Source: Smittium culicis (taxonomy: Eukaryota; Kickxellomycota; Harpellomycetes; Harpellales; Legeriomycetaceae). Taken from it: a DNA stretch of 43,899 nt. The notes beneath the pieces were generated by a model. The model was not told where the DNA came from. It made no database searches and saw nothing but the letters and a program-made list of their open reading frames with translations. Each line of letters begins with the position of its first letter. Positions within the stretch are counted from its first letter, which is position 1. This document shows, piece by piece, positions 13,001-24,196 of this stretch. The DNA is taken from assembly GCA_001970855.1 (NCBI GenBank), contig LSSN01005006.1:1-43899 (forward strand). Reading direction: 5' to 3'. Both the position numbers and the translations under genes were made by a program.

Positions 13001-14773
13001 ATACCAAAATTACTGAGGCATGATTCATGTATAAATATGAATAGTATACTTATCCGATTATTCTGAATATTTGCGAAATCAACAAATACAAGGGAGATTA
13101 TATCATATTATACTGTCCATATTATCTTAAATAATTTATTAATGTATCAATAATACATAGACCGTTGGAGATTTTCTTGATTATTAAATTAAAATAATTA
13201 TTAAAACTTATATTCAATTTAGTATTTTTTTTAATTATTATAAGTATATTATAAAATTTTTCTTTGTACATGCATTTTATAATACTATTGAAAGATATAA
13301 ATAGTATGGAATTTATAGAAAACTTTTTATGTTATAAAATTATCAATAGATTACATGTTACATATTTTTAATAATAATTTTCGAAAAATTTTATATAAAA
13401 AATAATGTATTTATATTATTTTTAATTATCTTTTCTATATAATAAGACCTAATTATAAATTTAAATTCAATTGGAATATTGATTTAAATTACAGATCTAT
13501 CTACCAGGATAGACAATTTTATTTTAATAGTATGATTCAATATAATATTTTTTTTGTCAAAATTTATTGTCTTTTATATGCATTTCTTAAATACTAATAG
13601 ATAAACTTCATACAATACAATAGAAACTTAAATGAATCAACTTTTTGTTGGTAATTTGAGGATAATTTGTTATCGATTTTTTTTTATAAAGCACAAAAGA
13701 AAAACTTTAATAATAAAAATATAAAACTTATTTATAAAAAACTCATATTTGATTTATTATTTTAAATTAGTCACTAATGAATAATTCAATAACCGAACTA
13801 GCAAATGGATATGTGAATTCAGATAGTAAAAAATTCAAAAATTCAAAAAGTCATACTATCAAAGAAAAAAATCGGATTAATTTCGAGTATCAATTAAATC
13901 TATCAATTACTATTCATACCAAGAAGTGTAGTAATTTTTTTTTGTTTTTTTACAAGGAGATAATTTAAGCTTAAAAATTTTCAGCGAATATCATTTCATA
14001 TTTATAAAATAATTAATCAATCAATGAATTCATTTTTTTTCTTTAGAAAATTTGAAATTAAAATTAAAATAAAATAATATGTAAGCTTAATTTTCTTTTG
14101 ATTTCGGTCTACGATATTAAAATATTAGAATATTCAGATATAAATATAAATTAAAGATAAAACAAATTATTTTTCATAAGATATACTAAAAGAATATAAT
14201 ATAATCTGGAAAATATAGCATCTATCATGATCACATTCTATAAATCAAAAAAAGTATTATATTCTTATAGATACACAAGAATTATTTTAGAAAATATAAT
14301 ATTGTATAATAATATATGCAGAGGTGCTGATTCAAAGAAAAAGCTAATTGACATAGTTAATTTATAATTAAGATTATTTTATTTGACCTGGGAATTAGTA
14401 ACGTCGAATTCGTTTTATGACGGGTTTATTACTTATTACAAATAATTTCTTTTAGTATAGTGAAATATTCGAAGGTTAAAATTATAATACAAAGATAAAA
14501 TGTTTTTCTTCTAGTTTTTTCCTCGAGAATTTATAGGGATATTCTTTATTAAAAGTATGAATCAATAGTAGCGGCATCTATTCATATTCAATAATTTATT
14601 TTAATGAGCGTCTATATTGTATAAAATAAGATATTTGGAGTTTTATGAGTTTTTTATATCAATTTACTGTAAAAGATATTATAGTATAATTATTAACCTA
14701 ATTCACATAAAAAAAGTAAAAATAGAAAGTGTGAATAGAAATATGAATAAAAATCCAATTAATAATATGAAAA
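4094..14773. other. Gene desert 1, left part: extremely AT-rich DNA
   Basis: No gene, splice pattern or conserved protein was recognised. A sampled line (8881-8940) has only 6 G or C in 60 bases. Open frames here (for example minus 9354-9614 and plus 13777-13968) encode only Asn/Ile/Lys/Phe-rich strings with no domain. Simple A/T runs and short TTTA repeats (about 6344-6364) are common. A tRNA T-arm-like sequence at about 10408-10439 is listed separately. Such blocks may be decayed repeats, RIP-like mutated DNA or pericentromeric DNA; the sequence alone does not decide. Confidence 0.6.
10408..10449 (+). other. tRNA 3'-end-like relic with T-run
   Basis: The sequence holds AGTTCGAGTC, close to the Pol III B-box consensus GGTTCGAATCC. 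The flanks AAG and CTT pair across the TTCGAGT loop. A CCAGAT 3' acceptor-like segment and a run of eight or more T, like a Pol III terminator, follow. A full cloverleaf could not be built upstream: about eight bases are missing and several pairs mismatch. It may be a decayed tRNA or chance. Confidence 0.22.
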
Positions 14774-15205
14774 TTATGACAGTTTAAGAACACAGATTAA
14801 ACACTTAATAAAAAAAGATGATAAAATAGAAAAACTTCCTTTCAAAAAATATGTATATTTTTTTTTTAGATTAAGAGAATATTCAAAATGTAGGTTTTTT
14901 TTTGTGTTATTATAGTTTTTGATTTTATTAACTTTTACCACTGATCTTTTGTAGAAATTAAAAAGGAGTATTTTTATTACAGTAATGCAAAAAATAAATG
15001 AAAAATTGTTATAGTCAAATTCGGGATCAATGATTACGAACCACTTATCTAATTCAATTATATCAATCTTAGATATCAATAGACATACACTAATCAGGGA
15101 TAATTCCAGAATCATCCTTTTTATTATCATTTTTATGGGGGGCGGGGGTTTAATATGACAAAAAATTCGCATAAAATCATAAGAACAACGCTTAGCTCTA
15201 CACAA
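14774..15205 (-). CDS. Unexplained 143-codon open frame in the desert
   Basis: This frame, counted from 15205, is open for 143 codons inside very AT-rich DNA, where TAA, TAG and TGA should occur roughly every ten to twelve codons. It includes a run of five prolines encoded by a G-rich string on the plus strand (about 15137-15149). The product is rich in Ile, Lys, Phe and Leu with several hydrophobic stretches. No domain was recognised. It could be a relic of a transposon ORF, a lineage-specific gene, or chance helped by local composition. There is no recognisable promoter, intron or neighbour to support it. Confidence 0.18.
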   Translation of the reverse strand: MCRAKRCSYDFMRIFCHIKPPPPIKMIIKRMILELSLISVCLLISKIDIIELDKWFVIIDPEFDYNNFSFIFCITVIKILLFNFYKRSVVKVNKIKNYNNTKKNLHFEYSLNLKKKYTYFLKGSFSILSSFFIKCLICVLKLS

Positions 15206-16427
15206 AGAATCTTAAATTAGTTATATTATTGTAAGTTATGGGAAAATAAATCCTATTATAAACCGTCTCTAAAAAATAAAAGTAAATTATGAGTAAAGAA
15301 ATTTAATTTTTGCAGTTAAAATTTTATTAATCAAATAACTAGAATAAAAAAAAATTATTCAAAAATAAAAAGTTCTACTATAGCTAAAATTTTTGATTCA
15401 AGACATTTATCTCACTATAATCAGTATTGGTATCAAATAATCAGCTGGATTTGGTTTCAAATATGAAATATCCGCTGTACATAAAATTAAATGATTAATA
15501 ATAAAAACAGAATATGCTAGCTTGAATAAAAGTTGCAAGAAGAAAAAAACTATCTTTATTATATAAAGTCAACTTTATCATGAATCAGACCAAGTTGTAT
15601 ATTATTTTCGTTAAAAATTCAATAATTAATATTAAATAATAAAATTAATTTAGTATTTTATTATTTATATGTGAAAGAGGACTATAATAATAACTAAATT
15701 ATAATTTTTTGCTTCCCCGGTTCATGCATCTTAGATCAAGGTGATTATGGAAAAATTCTTTGTATATATCATATTTTATAAAATTTATATACTAAAAGTC
15801 ACTTTATTTTATTAGAAAGTAATTAGTGCGGGTATGTTTCATTGATAATGTTTAATTAAAGATCAAAATGAACGAAATTCCCATTAGTGTATAAAATTTC
15901 AAAGATTGATACGCGTAATGATTGTATGTATTATGATAGTATAGTTAAAAATACAGTTGAAATTATAGTATTAATAAAGAATGTATATTAGTTAGTTAAA
16001 AATAAAAAACAAGAAGAGGAAAACTGTGAAGTGAATAATATAAAGTTTTCACAACAAACGTGATTTTTTGGTGAGGATAATTATTGTTGTATATATCAAA
16101 ATAATAAAAGGAATATCCAATGAACTTTTAGTATTGATAAATTAGCTAAACTCCTTTTTTCACCTTATTTTTTTTAGTGTAAGGTTGTTGATTGAGTGAT
16201 GAGGATTATAGCTTATTTAATATTATTTTAATTATTTTACGTCAGCTCAGTTAAAAAAAAATATAAAAGCGGATTCAAAAAATAGTGAATACATATTATA
16301 CTTTCATTTTTAAAAAAAATTATACAAAAAAATCAGATATTTAATATAGTTTAAATATGATTATCATTATCACGTCTGTATAGCACACAGACAGTCAGTT
16401 GTTCAAGTACAGCTTAAATAATTTCCA
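15206..16427. other. AT-rich intergenic DNA
   Basis: No feature was recognised. The G content is somewhat higher than in 4-14 kb, but there is no open frame with a recognisable product. A short GC-richer spot (CCCCGGTTCATGC, about 15716-15728) vaguely resembles a tRNA T-arm and was not called. Confidence 0.5.
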
Positions 16428-16510
16428 ACTGGTGTATCCGAGCGATTAATGAGACAGGTAAAATATATTTAACTCTACCCGCACATTTTCAAATCACGTT
16501 TGCAAAGATT
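16428..16510 (+). other. Degenerate tRNA-Ser/Leu-like sequence
   Basis: GGTGTATCCGAGCGATTAAT resembles the 5' part of class II tRNAs (box A, CCGAG.GGTTAA). Downstream, CTCTACCCGC recalls a long variable arm and TTCAAATCAC recalls box B, at about class II spacing. Acceptor, anticodon and T stems are poorly paired, so an active tRNA is unlikely. It is probably a tRNA pseudogene or the head of a tRNA-derived SINE. It lies about 550 bp before a second tRNA-like sequence. Confidence 0.3.
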
Positions 16511-16983
16511 AATAAATAATTTCCATCATGTATTAAAAATTTTTGCTGTTTGAAAGTAGTTTGTACATATACGGCCTACTCCACAATAAGAAACTTATAT
16601 AAACTAAATTAAGTATCTTAATAGAATTTTTTATAACAGGTGTTGTTTAAAAGTGATTTTTAAAAGTATTTTTTAAGATATGTTTAAAGCTACAAAATTA
16701 GATTTTATAATATTATAATTTAGTAGGAAGCTTTTGTTTTAGTTATTTATTTTATTTCCAAAAAAACTTGCATTTTATTCAAATTTCTATCATCCCTGTA
16801 TATACCCTTTTCTTCATGTGAAACTGTTTCTGAAACTACTATTACATAAATAGGATCATATGAGCTGATATAATAGTTAAATGTGTGATAAAATATAGCT
16901 AAATATGATAAATTAAAATAATAAAAGTTATCCTCGTGACTTAAATAACCTTTCAAACTCACATGTTTTACGATATTACATTT

Positions 16984-17056
16984 CCTCAGCTAACTCAATA
17001 CATAGAGCGTGATAATTTTAATCTCAAGGTTTCGGGTTTGACCGCTGCGTTGGGTT
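16984..17056 (+). other. tRNA-Lys(UUU)-shaped sequence, pseudogene or SINE head
   Basis: A 72-nt cloverleaf plus discriminator can be laid out by hand. The acceptor is CCTCAGC/GTTGGGT (six of seven pairs counting wobble) and the D stem ACTC/GAGC (three of four). The anticodon stem is TGATA/TCTCA (four of five) with loop ATTTTAA, giving anticodon UUU. The variable loop is AGGTT, and the T arm is TCGGG-TTTGACC-GCTGC with two mismatches. The D loop lacks the conserved GG and the T stem is poor, so it is probably not a working tRNA. Weak box A and box B matches remain. GC-rich non-tRNA sequence follows directly, the architecture of a tRNA-derived SINE. Confidence 0.4.
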
Positions 17057-17540
17057 GATATCTTTTTATAACCGCAATTATATCTATTTTTTGTAAATTT
17101 ACTAGTTTACAACATTACACAGGTAAAACCGGCCTGAAGTTCGGTATTCGAAAAGAGCGTAAGGGCACATTCTAGACCACCGATCCTGTCGAAAATGAAA
17201 ACCGTCGGCCAATAATTTAAGATTTTTTGCATCAACTTCAACTTATGTGTATCTGAGACAGTGGGACACATCTTCCTTGAGCTGCAGCCGGTGGCGAAAT
17301 CACCAATCATAGACGAACTGTAGGGTTATTCCTAACACGATCAATTCTGACGAAAATTTTTCACTTTCAAATTTAAACGAAAACTGGTTGGGGCTAGTTG
17401 GAAAAATCCTTGTAGTAGCTTTCTAATCAATATTCAAACCAGATTTGAGCTCGAAAAAAGATATTTAAGGACGGGATCAGCATGCGTAGAACGCTTATGC
17501 TACAAAGTATAGGTGATTTTCCGGTCCCTTTGAATCAATG
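17057..17540. mobile_element. GC-richer patch, candidate SINE body or other repeat relic
   Basis: This roughly 480-bp patch stands out sharply: one sampled line (17281-17340) has 30 of 60 G or C while the flanks are far lower. It directly follows the tRNA-Lys-like head. It contains a 67-codon minus frame (17107-17310) with no recognised domain, and a hairpin at 17479-17501 (AGCATGCG / CGC-TT-ATGCT). There are no obvious terminal inverted repeats. The head-body layout suggests a SINE, but no second copy exists in this window, so repetitiveness is untested. It could also be a fragment of a gene or another transposon. Confidence 0.33.
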
Positions 17541-19700
17541 CACAATGTAATAAAATCAAATATTAATTAGCAACTTATATTTTTATATGTTGATAATAAT
17601 AAAACGAAAAATCCAAAAAAATTTCTGAAGAATAAAATTATTTGGTGAATTTGTTTTTTAAAATTTAAACATAATATTTTATTTCTCGAAAACCTAGAGA
17701 ATGTAATTTTGAAACGAAAAGTTGTTAGCATAAGATTTATCACGACTTAATTCGCCCCCCCTCCCCAATTATCTATAAATTAGTGCTTATATAAAATAAT
17801 AAGAGCTATGTTTACATTATTATACCTATTGTAATTGATCCCATAGCTACTTGTCCAAATAAAATATAAAATTTATGCATCATAGATGATTCAAGTGTAT
17901 TGATAAAAAGTCTTAATATTGTAAATATTTTGAAAATTTATACATTAGACTGAAAGTTTATTATATCACTTTGTATTTTGAATAGGGTTAATAATCTTTA
18001 ATGGAAATTCCTTCAATCAAAAATAATTGATTATGCGCATTTTTCAATTTCAAGATAAATGCAAAAGTGAAAATTATAATACAAATTTAATAACTGGTAA
18101 ATAATTTAGGATTTCCTAACACATGAATCAAGTTAGTATCGATGAAAATATATGATCAGGTATTAGATTATTTTGGATGGAGGAGAAAGCTATTTTGAAA
18201 GGTGATAAAATATATATTCATTACTAAAATTTTCACATATTTAGGGCTAGGAATATGAAAAGTTAGTTGATGGCATTTCTTATTTTATTTCATAAAAAAG
18301 ATTTAATTTGGAATTATTTTCAAATAGAATTTTATTCAATCATTTTTTTTTGTCAAATACTTGTTTATTTAATATATAGTGCAACTTTTTATCCTTTCTG
18401 AGAAATCTATATCTTTGTAGTTTATTAAATGATATGGAAAATTTTAAATGATGGAGCCGCTTTATAGTGTAAGTGATGAAAGTTTATAAAAATTGAATAG
18501 ATCGATTTCTCTACAGAAAAAAGCTTAGGTTTTCTCTCTCTTTCTTTTTTTTTAGCAAATGAGTGTATAGAATAATTAAATAGCTTTTTTAATTGAGCAA
18601 ATTATATTAAAAGAAACAAAAAAGTTCTTTTAATCCAAGTACGCATTTTATTTAGATATGAATAAAGTTATATATTAGAAATTCATACCTAAAGACTTAA
18701 TAATTTTAAATTAAAATTTTGACTCTGAGTTGTTTGGTATTTTTTTACTAATTAACTCAGTTAACTCCATCATGGAAATTACTCTCAAGAATTTAAAACG
18801 ATCGAATATTTATTATTTTTTTAATGAAAAATTGTATTTGATATAGTATTTTGGTCTGTAAATATTTATTATAAATTTGAAAAAATAATAAAGACGTGTA
18901 AATTAACTGGATATTTTTGAATTTTCAAAGATTAATCGCCATACATGGTCAGGTTAGCCGAAAATAAAATAGTAAGTCTAGTGTGTTTGTGGGATATTTA
19001 GTAATCGTTTTTGAATTTATTTAAAAGTACAATAATTTCACCTCATAGAAAGAAACAATGGAAATGAAAACTATAGAAATTTATTTCAGCTGAAATTACT
19101 AGAAATACTTTACCCTATTTTGGAATTTGATTTTATATTTATCGCTTTTAGCTCATTTCCATCCAACATTTTTAAAAAAAAGAATTTATTGATTCGTTAT
19201 TAATTTAAAAGAAAAGTTGTTATTTGTTGCAAAAATACAATAAACCAATTATTCTTAAAGCCTTGGAATTAAAGTATTTTAATTAAACATAATTGTCTAA
19301 ATTTAGAGGATAAAAAATAGCCTAACACTCATGAAAGGGACTTGAGAAATGCTAAAAATAGGTTCATTTTTTTGATTCGCTTAAGGTTTTATTCACACCT
19401 ACTAATTGGTCTGAAATGCTATAAAAAATTAAATCAAATAGTTTTTGGCAATACCAACTTAGAAATCGTAATTGGCTAATCAACATCGTTTATATCGACT
19501 CCTATAGCCAAAAATAGCAATTCAAATTGTAATTATACAAAAAAAAAACCTAAATTATTGATGAATAATTGGATTTTTTTTTATTTTTTCTTATAGATTT
19601 TCCAAAATGAACAAACTTCCAGAAACCTACTTTTATCAAGTTTAAAATTATTTAGTGCTATATAAAGTATTATTTATTTACAAGTCCAAATATTATATCA
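17541..19700. other. AT-rich DNA and upstream region of the PPN2-like gene
   Basis: No gene was recognised. CCAAT pentamers occur near the gene at 19245, 19405 and 19471, within 460 bp of the start codon. A short pair of splice-like signals (ATGATGGAGCCG...GTAAGT at about 18449-18475 and a T-rich acceptor near 18556) would give only an 11-residue peptide and is not called. Confidence 0.5.
19245..19475. promoter_or_regulatory. CCAAT boxes upstream of the PPN2-like gene
   Basis: CCAAT at 19245 and ATTGG at 19405 and 19471 precede the gene. The 19405 copy reads ATTGGTCTGAAATG and matches the ATP1-upstream copy at 1813 (ATTGGACTGAAATG) at 13 of 14 bases. Confidence 0.4.
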
Positions 19701-21174
19701 ATGGCAGGGACGAATATAAACACGTATCTATTCGTAACACTAATAGTTGCTGGATGTATATACATTTACTCAAAACAAGGTTCAAGCCCAAGTAACAGGC
19801 AATTACTGTCAAACGACTCAGCTAGTAGTTCATTTATGTATGGATCGATGAGCGATTTATCTGATAAACCCTCTTTGATTAAAAGTGTTCAATTCAGCCT
19901 TCCAAATTCTTATCATACTGATGCTATAGGTAAAATTATATTTTTTTATTTTTTATTTTTTAAATTATCGCAGATAGCTTTTATCAATATTATACTATTT
20001 GAATATTATAATAATATTAGATTCATACAATATTAATGTATCAGGTAATTCTGAAAACGAGCTAGAGGTTGAATCTTTCGAAATTTCCGGTGCTAATATT
20101 GGTGTTTCAAATCCTTCAAGTATCAAATATCAAAAAGGAAGATTACTATTTGTTGGAGATATCCATGGTTGTTTAGATGAATTTTTAGAGTTAATGAAAA
20201 AAGTAGGATATAGAAAAGGTCAAGATACTTTGGTTCTATTGGGCGATTTAGTCGGAAAGGGCCCTTCTCCTCATGGCGTTATAAGAGCTGCAAAAGATTT
20301 GGGCGCTATCGGCGTTCGCGGAAATCACGATGATTTGGTTATTCGATGGTTCGTATTTTTACATCAAAATGAAAGAACTCGAGTTTGTTTGGACGATCAA
20401 GATAAGCTTGGCGAAGTTTTAAGCGATATCAAACATTCTTTGCCCTATCATGATTTTAAAATAAAAAAAGAGCATGTTCAGATCGCAAGGTACTGTTTTA
20501 AATTATGTTTCTTTCAGTTTAAAATGCCATCATACCTGGTATATAGTGGCATTCTAAACACCTTATAGTATTTTTTTTATAGAAATTATCATAAGCTATC
20601 TAGACTTTTGTTTTTATGATAATTGTTTTATGATATGTAATTTAGAAAAATGACAAAAGAAGAATTTGAGTATTTATCCAATTTACCTGCAATGATCCAT
20701 TTCAAGGGCAACAATACTTCATTAATAGCCGTGCATGCGGGGCTAGATCCCCGAAAAAAGTTGTCTGACCAGGACTCAGCTGTAGTTATGCGTATGAGGA
20801 ATATACTTGAGAATGGAGAGCCTGACGAAAAAAGAAAGAGTGGTTCAGCTTGGTTCGAAATCTACAACACAATCAGTTCCAACCCTACCTCATCGCTTAG
20901 TGGTGAATCTCATCTAAAGAGTGATATTTCTAAAAACGACAATGAAAACAAAATAAGTGCAACTAGCAGCAGTAATTTAATCATGAATTCTGATGGGTTA
21001 GCCAGTTACCCGATAGTGTTTTATGGTCACGATGCCAAACGAGGCTTGCAACTACATGAAAACACAGTTGGGCTAGATTCTGGATGTGTTTATGGAAGAA
21101 AATTATCCGTGTACATTTACCCTCAAAATGAAGTAGTACAAGTAGACTGTCCTGGATACGCCCCAGTAGAATAA
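19701..21174 (+). CDS. Ppn2-like metallophosphoesterase (vacuolar endopolyphosphatase family)
   Basis: This is a calcineurin-like two-metal phosphoesterase. The exons 19701-19929, 20045-20489 and 20646-21174 join in phase to 400 residues. Residues about 9-23 form one membrane segment (LFVTLIVAGCIYIYS), so it is a likely type II membrane protein with a lumenal catalytic domain. The metal-binding motifs appear in order: GDIHG (residues 114-118, D115 and H117), GDLVGKGP (D144), GNHDD (N170, H171), HAGLD and YGHD. The layout and the lone N-terminal anchor match yeast Ppn2 (YNL217W), a Zn-dependent vacuolar endopolyphosphatase. Bacterial-type ApaH and Shewanella-like phosphatases share the core, so polyphosphate as substrate is inferred. 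A Ser/Asn-rich insert lies in the last exon before YGHD. Its 3' end faces the NOP8-like gene, 262 bp away, with AATAAA at 21253. Confidence 0.85.
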
Positions 21175-21436
21175 CTTACAGTTCAACTGCCTTTTAAATT
21201 TTTACAAAGAGATAAAATTAGATTTTTTTTCCCTATTCCATTTAAGAAAGTCAATAAATAGTGAAAGTGCGCAACGTTTATCAAGTACAATCTTTTATTA
21301 TTTTTTTTTTGCCTGTATCGAAAATTATCTCATTAAAGTAATATTTATACTATTAAATGATATATGTATAAAAAACAAAGAATCAGATCCATTAATTGTG
21401 CATATAAAAGGTAACAGTGAAAATAAAAAATAAAGT

Positions 21437-23720
21437 CTACGATTTTCTATTAAAGCCTTTTCTTATCGAAATCTTGGCGTTTTTATGCCTGCGCTTGTAA
21501 TCACGAGTTAAAAATAGTCTTTGATTTTCCCAGTGACTGATCGATTCTTCAAGCTGCTGTTTAGTGCCGATAAAGAAATCATCATAGACCTGCTTCAAGT
21601 CGAAAATTCCGCCGTTTTGTGCACTCATGCTTTGGTTGCTTCCCAAGAGCTCATTCGCATCTGTTGCCAAAACAGGATATAATCGGCACTTATGAAACAA
21701 GTCTTTCGAGCCTAAATGCTCAAAGAACATGGGCTTTGTTTCAACTTGCTGCTGCTGGTTTTCTGGAGCTCCAAATATGCTACCGAAATAGCTGCCGCCT
21801 CCATAGTTTGGATTTGAAGCTGTGATTGGCTGGTAACCACTTGCCGCGGAATTGTTTAGATCTTGCTGTGATATATCTGTGTTTCCTGGCCCATCAAACA
21901 ATTTAAAACCTGATCCCGTGCCTATATAATCATATTTTTATAAAAAAATGAAAAAAAAAGTGTGTTACAAATAGTACTAAAATAAAAAGTTATAAGTAAA
22001 AAAAAAAAAGAAAAAAGTAATCTTGAGTAGCGCTTTGTGTAAAGAATGAGTATAAATGATTAAGTGTAAATAGTTTACCTGAAGAAAAAATGGATTTTAG
22101 GTTTGAAGTCACTGCAGCTTCAGAGTTATTTATAAGATTGGATGAATTATTATAATTATTTTGTGCTCTGTCGAAATCTACAAATATGAAATAACAGATT
22201 GAGAAATAGGCATAAAAAAGAGGTTGTATGAGCGAGGTGGGAGAATGATGAGTAGGAATAAAAAGATTGCAAAAAGACAAATTTTTATTAAAATTACCAT
22301 TTGTAAACTTTATAGTGCTTGTTTTATGTTTATTGTTGTAGAGATCCTCAATGTCAGTATCTGAATCGGAGTTATCATTGTGGTATGTGTTTTCATATCG
22401 GTTTTGGTAAGTATTATTATATTGATTTTCATTAAATTCATGGCTAATATCAACGCTTGAATCGTCACCACCAATTTCCAAAAGCGAGTTTATAAGTTGC
22501 ATGTTTTTATCACGCTCGTCTATTATATTTGAATTGTCGTTAGTGGCAATATCTTTAATGTTTCCAAAACCAGTATTTTCGTTCGAATCTTCAGTATTTT
22601 CAAGCGAAGAACTTTCAATATTTGAGTTGCTATCAATAGGGTTACCCAAATCATATGATTTGAAACTATTAGAGTCAACACGATCTTCGATATACCCAGT
22701 TGAGCGAGTTACTTTGCTTTTATCGACAAAGAAATCATTGCTTACAACTTCGTCCTGAGAGTCATCGCTGTCAGAAAGCAAATCAACGTCGCTGTATTCG
22801 TCGTCATAGTGGTAATCAAGCTTGGATAGTTTTTTTGGACGTATGCTACCAAAAAGCTTTTCTAAATTATCTTTGTATTTGTATGGGTCAACGGTAACAA
22901 TGCTGTCGCGATTTTTGCGGATTTTGACTACAGCTATTGCTCTTCCATATCGCCCGCGTTTCCAACCAACTCGAGAATCTATATTTTTGTCTGTTACTAG
23001 AGACATATTTTCAGAGTGAACAGCTTTTGCACGTAAAAGTCTCTTTTTAACCCTTTCTTGCTGCAAGTCAACACTTGAAGAATCTTCGATTGATTTCTTA
23101 ACAAGTTCAAGCGAGCTGGTTTTAGCCAGTTGGATTTTTAAAGAAGAGCCTTTCCATTTCGAGCCATTGTATAAGCTTTCACCTATTAGCGAAGATGTAT
23201 TTAGCGTTTATAAATATTTAATTTTAGGGTTAGGAGAATTTAGGAGGGGGTATTTGATATAAATATTAAAAACATTTGAAAAGAAGATTCATTTTACATT
23301 TTTTATACTGATTTTTTGTGGTTTTTAAGGTGATGAAGCATACGCCCCGGTTTCCGTCTACAACAGTACAAAATTTTATTAAAAGCTTCAAAATATGGAG
23401 TCTGAGAAATAAACTATTTAATTTTACAGTAAAAAATCTAAGTTTTTATATAATAAATTTTGTAAAATATTACCTGAGACGGCGCTTTTTGGCATGTATG
23501 AATCTTGGATTTCACCAAACGTTTTAAATCGCTCAACAACTTCGTTCTCAGTAATATTTTCGCTTAAGCCTCCTACATATACTCTAAAAACTTGAATCTC
23601 GTTATTATCGGCTTCGGTTTGGATTTTGTTGTTAAGATCGGCCTGAGCTTTGTTCCTCGCAGCCGTTTCTTCGTCTATAGCAGGTTCGCTACTGATATTC
23701 TTTGTTGGTGGTTCTTCCAT
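21437..23720 (-). CDS. NOP8: Nop8/NOL8-like nucleolar RRM protein
   Basis: This is a probable nucleolar factor for 60S ribosomal subunit assembly. In yeast, Nop8 acts with Urb1, Dbp6 and Nip7 on early pre-60S particles. Five exons run on the minus strand: 23720-23474, 23357-23298, 23182-22298, 22177-22079 and 21921-21437, joining in phase to 591 residues. The RRM starts with RVYVGGLS (RNP2, residues 46-53) and RGVCFITL (RNP1, 86-93). It then continues into KKC.SLYNGSKWKG and LKIQLAK, the hallmark of Nop8/NOL8. A GWKRGRYGRAI block follows. The middle is acidic and Asn/Ser-rich, likely disordered. The C-terminus keeps PMFF..., LFHKCRLYP and the basic LTRDYKRRHKNA end seen in NOL8. The donor of exon 2 (GTAAAATG) was preferred over a later GTTTTT because it restores family spacing. 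It is divergent from ARP2. Confidence 0.82.
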
Positions 23721-24196
23721 GCTGTGAGAGTAAAATCGATAAAAATGGACTTGATCGTAGAAAAAATCTTGATTGCGATTAAGAGCAGCGATTTTGGCAG
23801 TTCAATAAAAGTGTCTAAATTTCTTAAATCCTTAAATTCGATTTACTAAATAATTTTTACTTGGGAGAAAATTAAAGAAAAATTTTATAGTAATAGCTGA
23901 TGAGAAATGATTCAGCCAATCACAGAGAAATAAAAGCATTGAAGACGCTTATTGGGCAGCGATTAACAAGCCAATAATATTAAGTTATAAGTAGGAGGGA
24001 GAATTTATAGGGAAGAAATAAAAAGTCTATATAAATAAATAGCTTTCTTTTCAACAAAACATAAAGATATAAAAAGTAACTTACAGAAAACTACACAAAA
24101 ATAAAAAGAGAAACACTCATAAATACACTACCGCTGCTTCACAAGCCCCAAATATATCAGAAAACACATCAAGATAAAGATATCGTCGAGGAGATA
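23721..24196. promoter_or_regulatory. Divergent promoter between the NOP8-like gene and ARP2
   Basis: This 476-bp region separates the two start codons. It has CCAAT at 23916 and 23971 and ATTGG at 23951, plus TATATAAA at 24028-24035 oriented toward ARP2. The segment GCTTATTGGGCAGCGA (23947-23962) recurs with one change at 29461-29476, in the other divergent promoter. Confidence 0.6.

Noticed and set aside
15709..15735. CCCCGGTTCATGC sequence resembling a tRNA T-arm
   Set aside because: No acceptor, anticodon or D-arm could be placed around it.
16747..16962. 71-codon minus frame beside the tRNA-like patch
   Set aside because: No domain and no signals. Considered as a SINE or LINE fragment but nothing supports it.
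18449..18570. Possible mini-gene with GTAAGT donor and T-rich acceptor
   Set aside because: It would give only about eleven residues; such signals arise by chance in this composition.
4094..19700. Idea that the desert is inserted mitochondrial DNA
   Set aside because: No recognisable mitochondrial protein, rRNA or intact tRNA gene was seen.
23899..23910. CTGATGAGAAA, reminiscent of a hammerhead ribozyme core
   Set aside because: No stem II between CTGATGA and GAAA, and no flanking stems.
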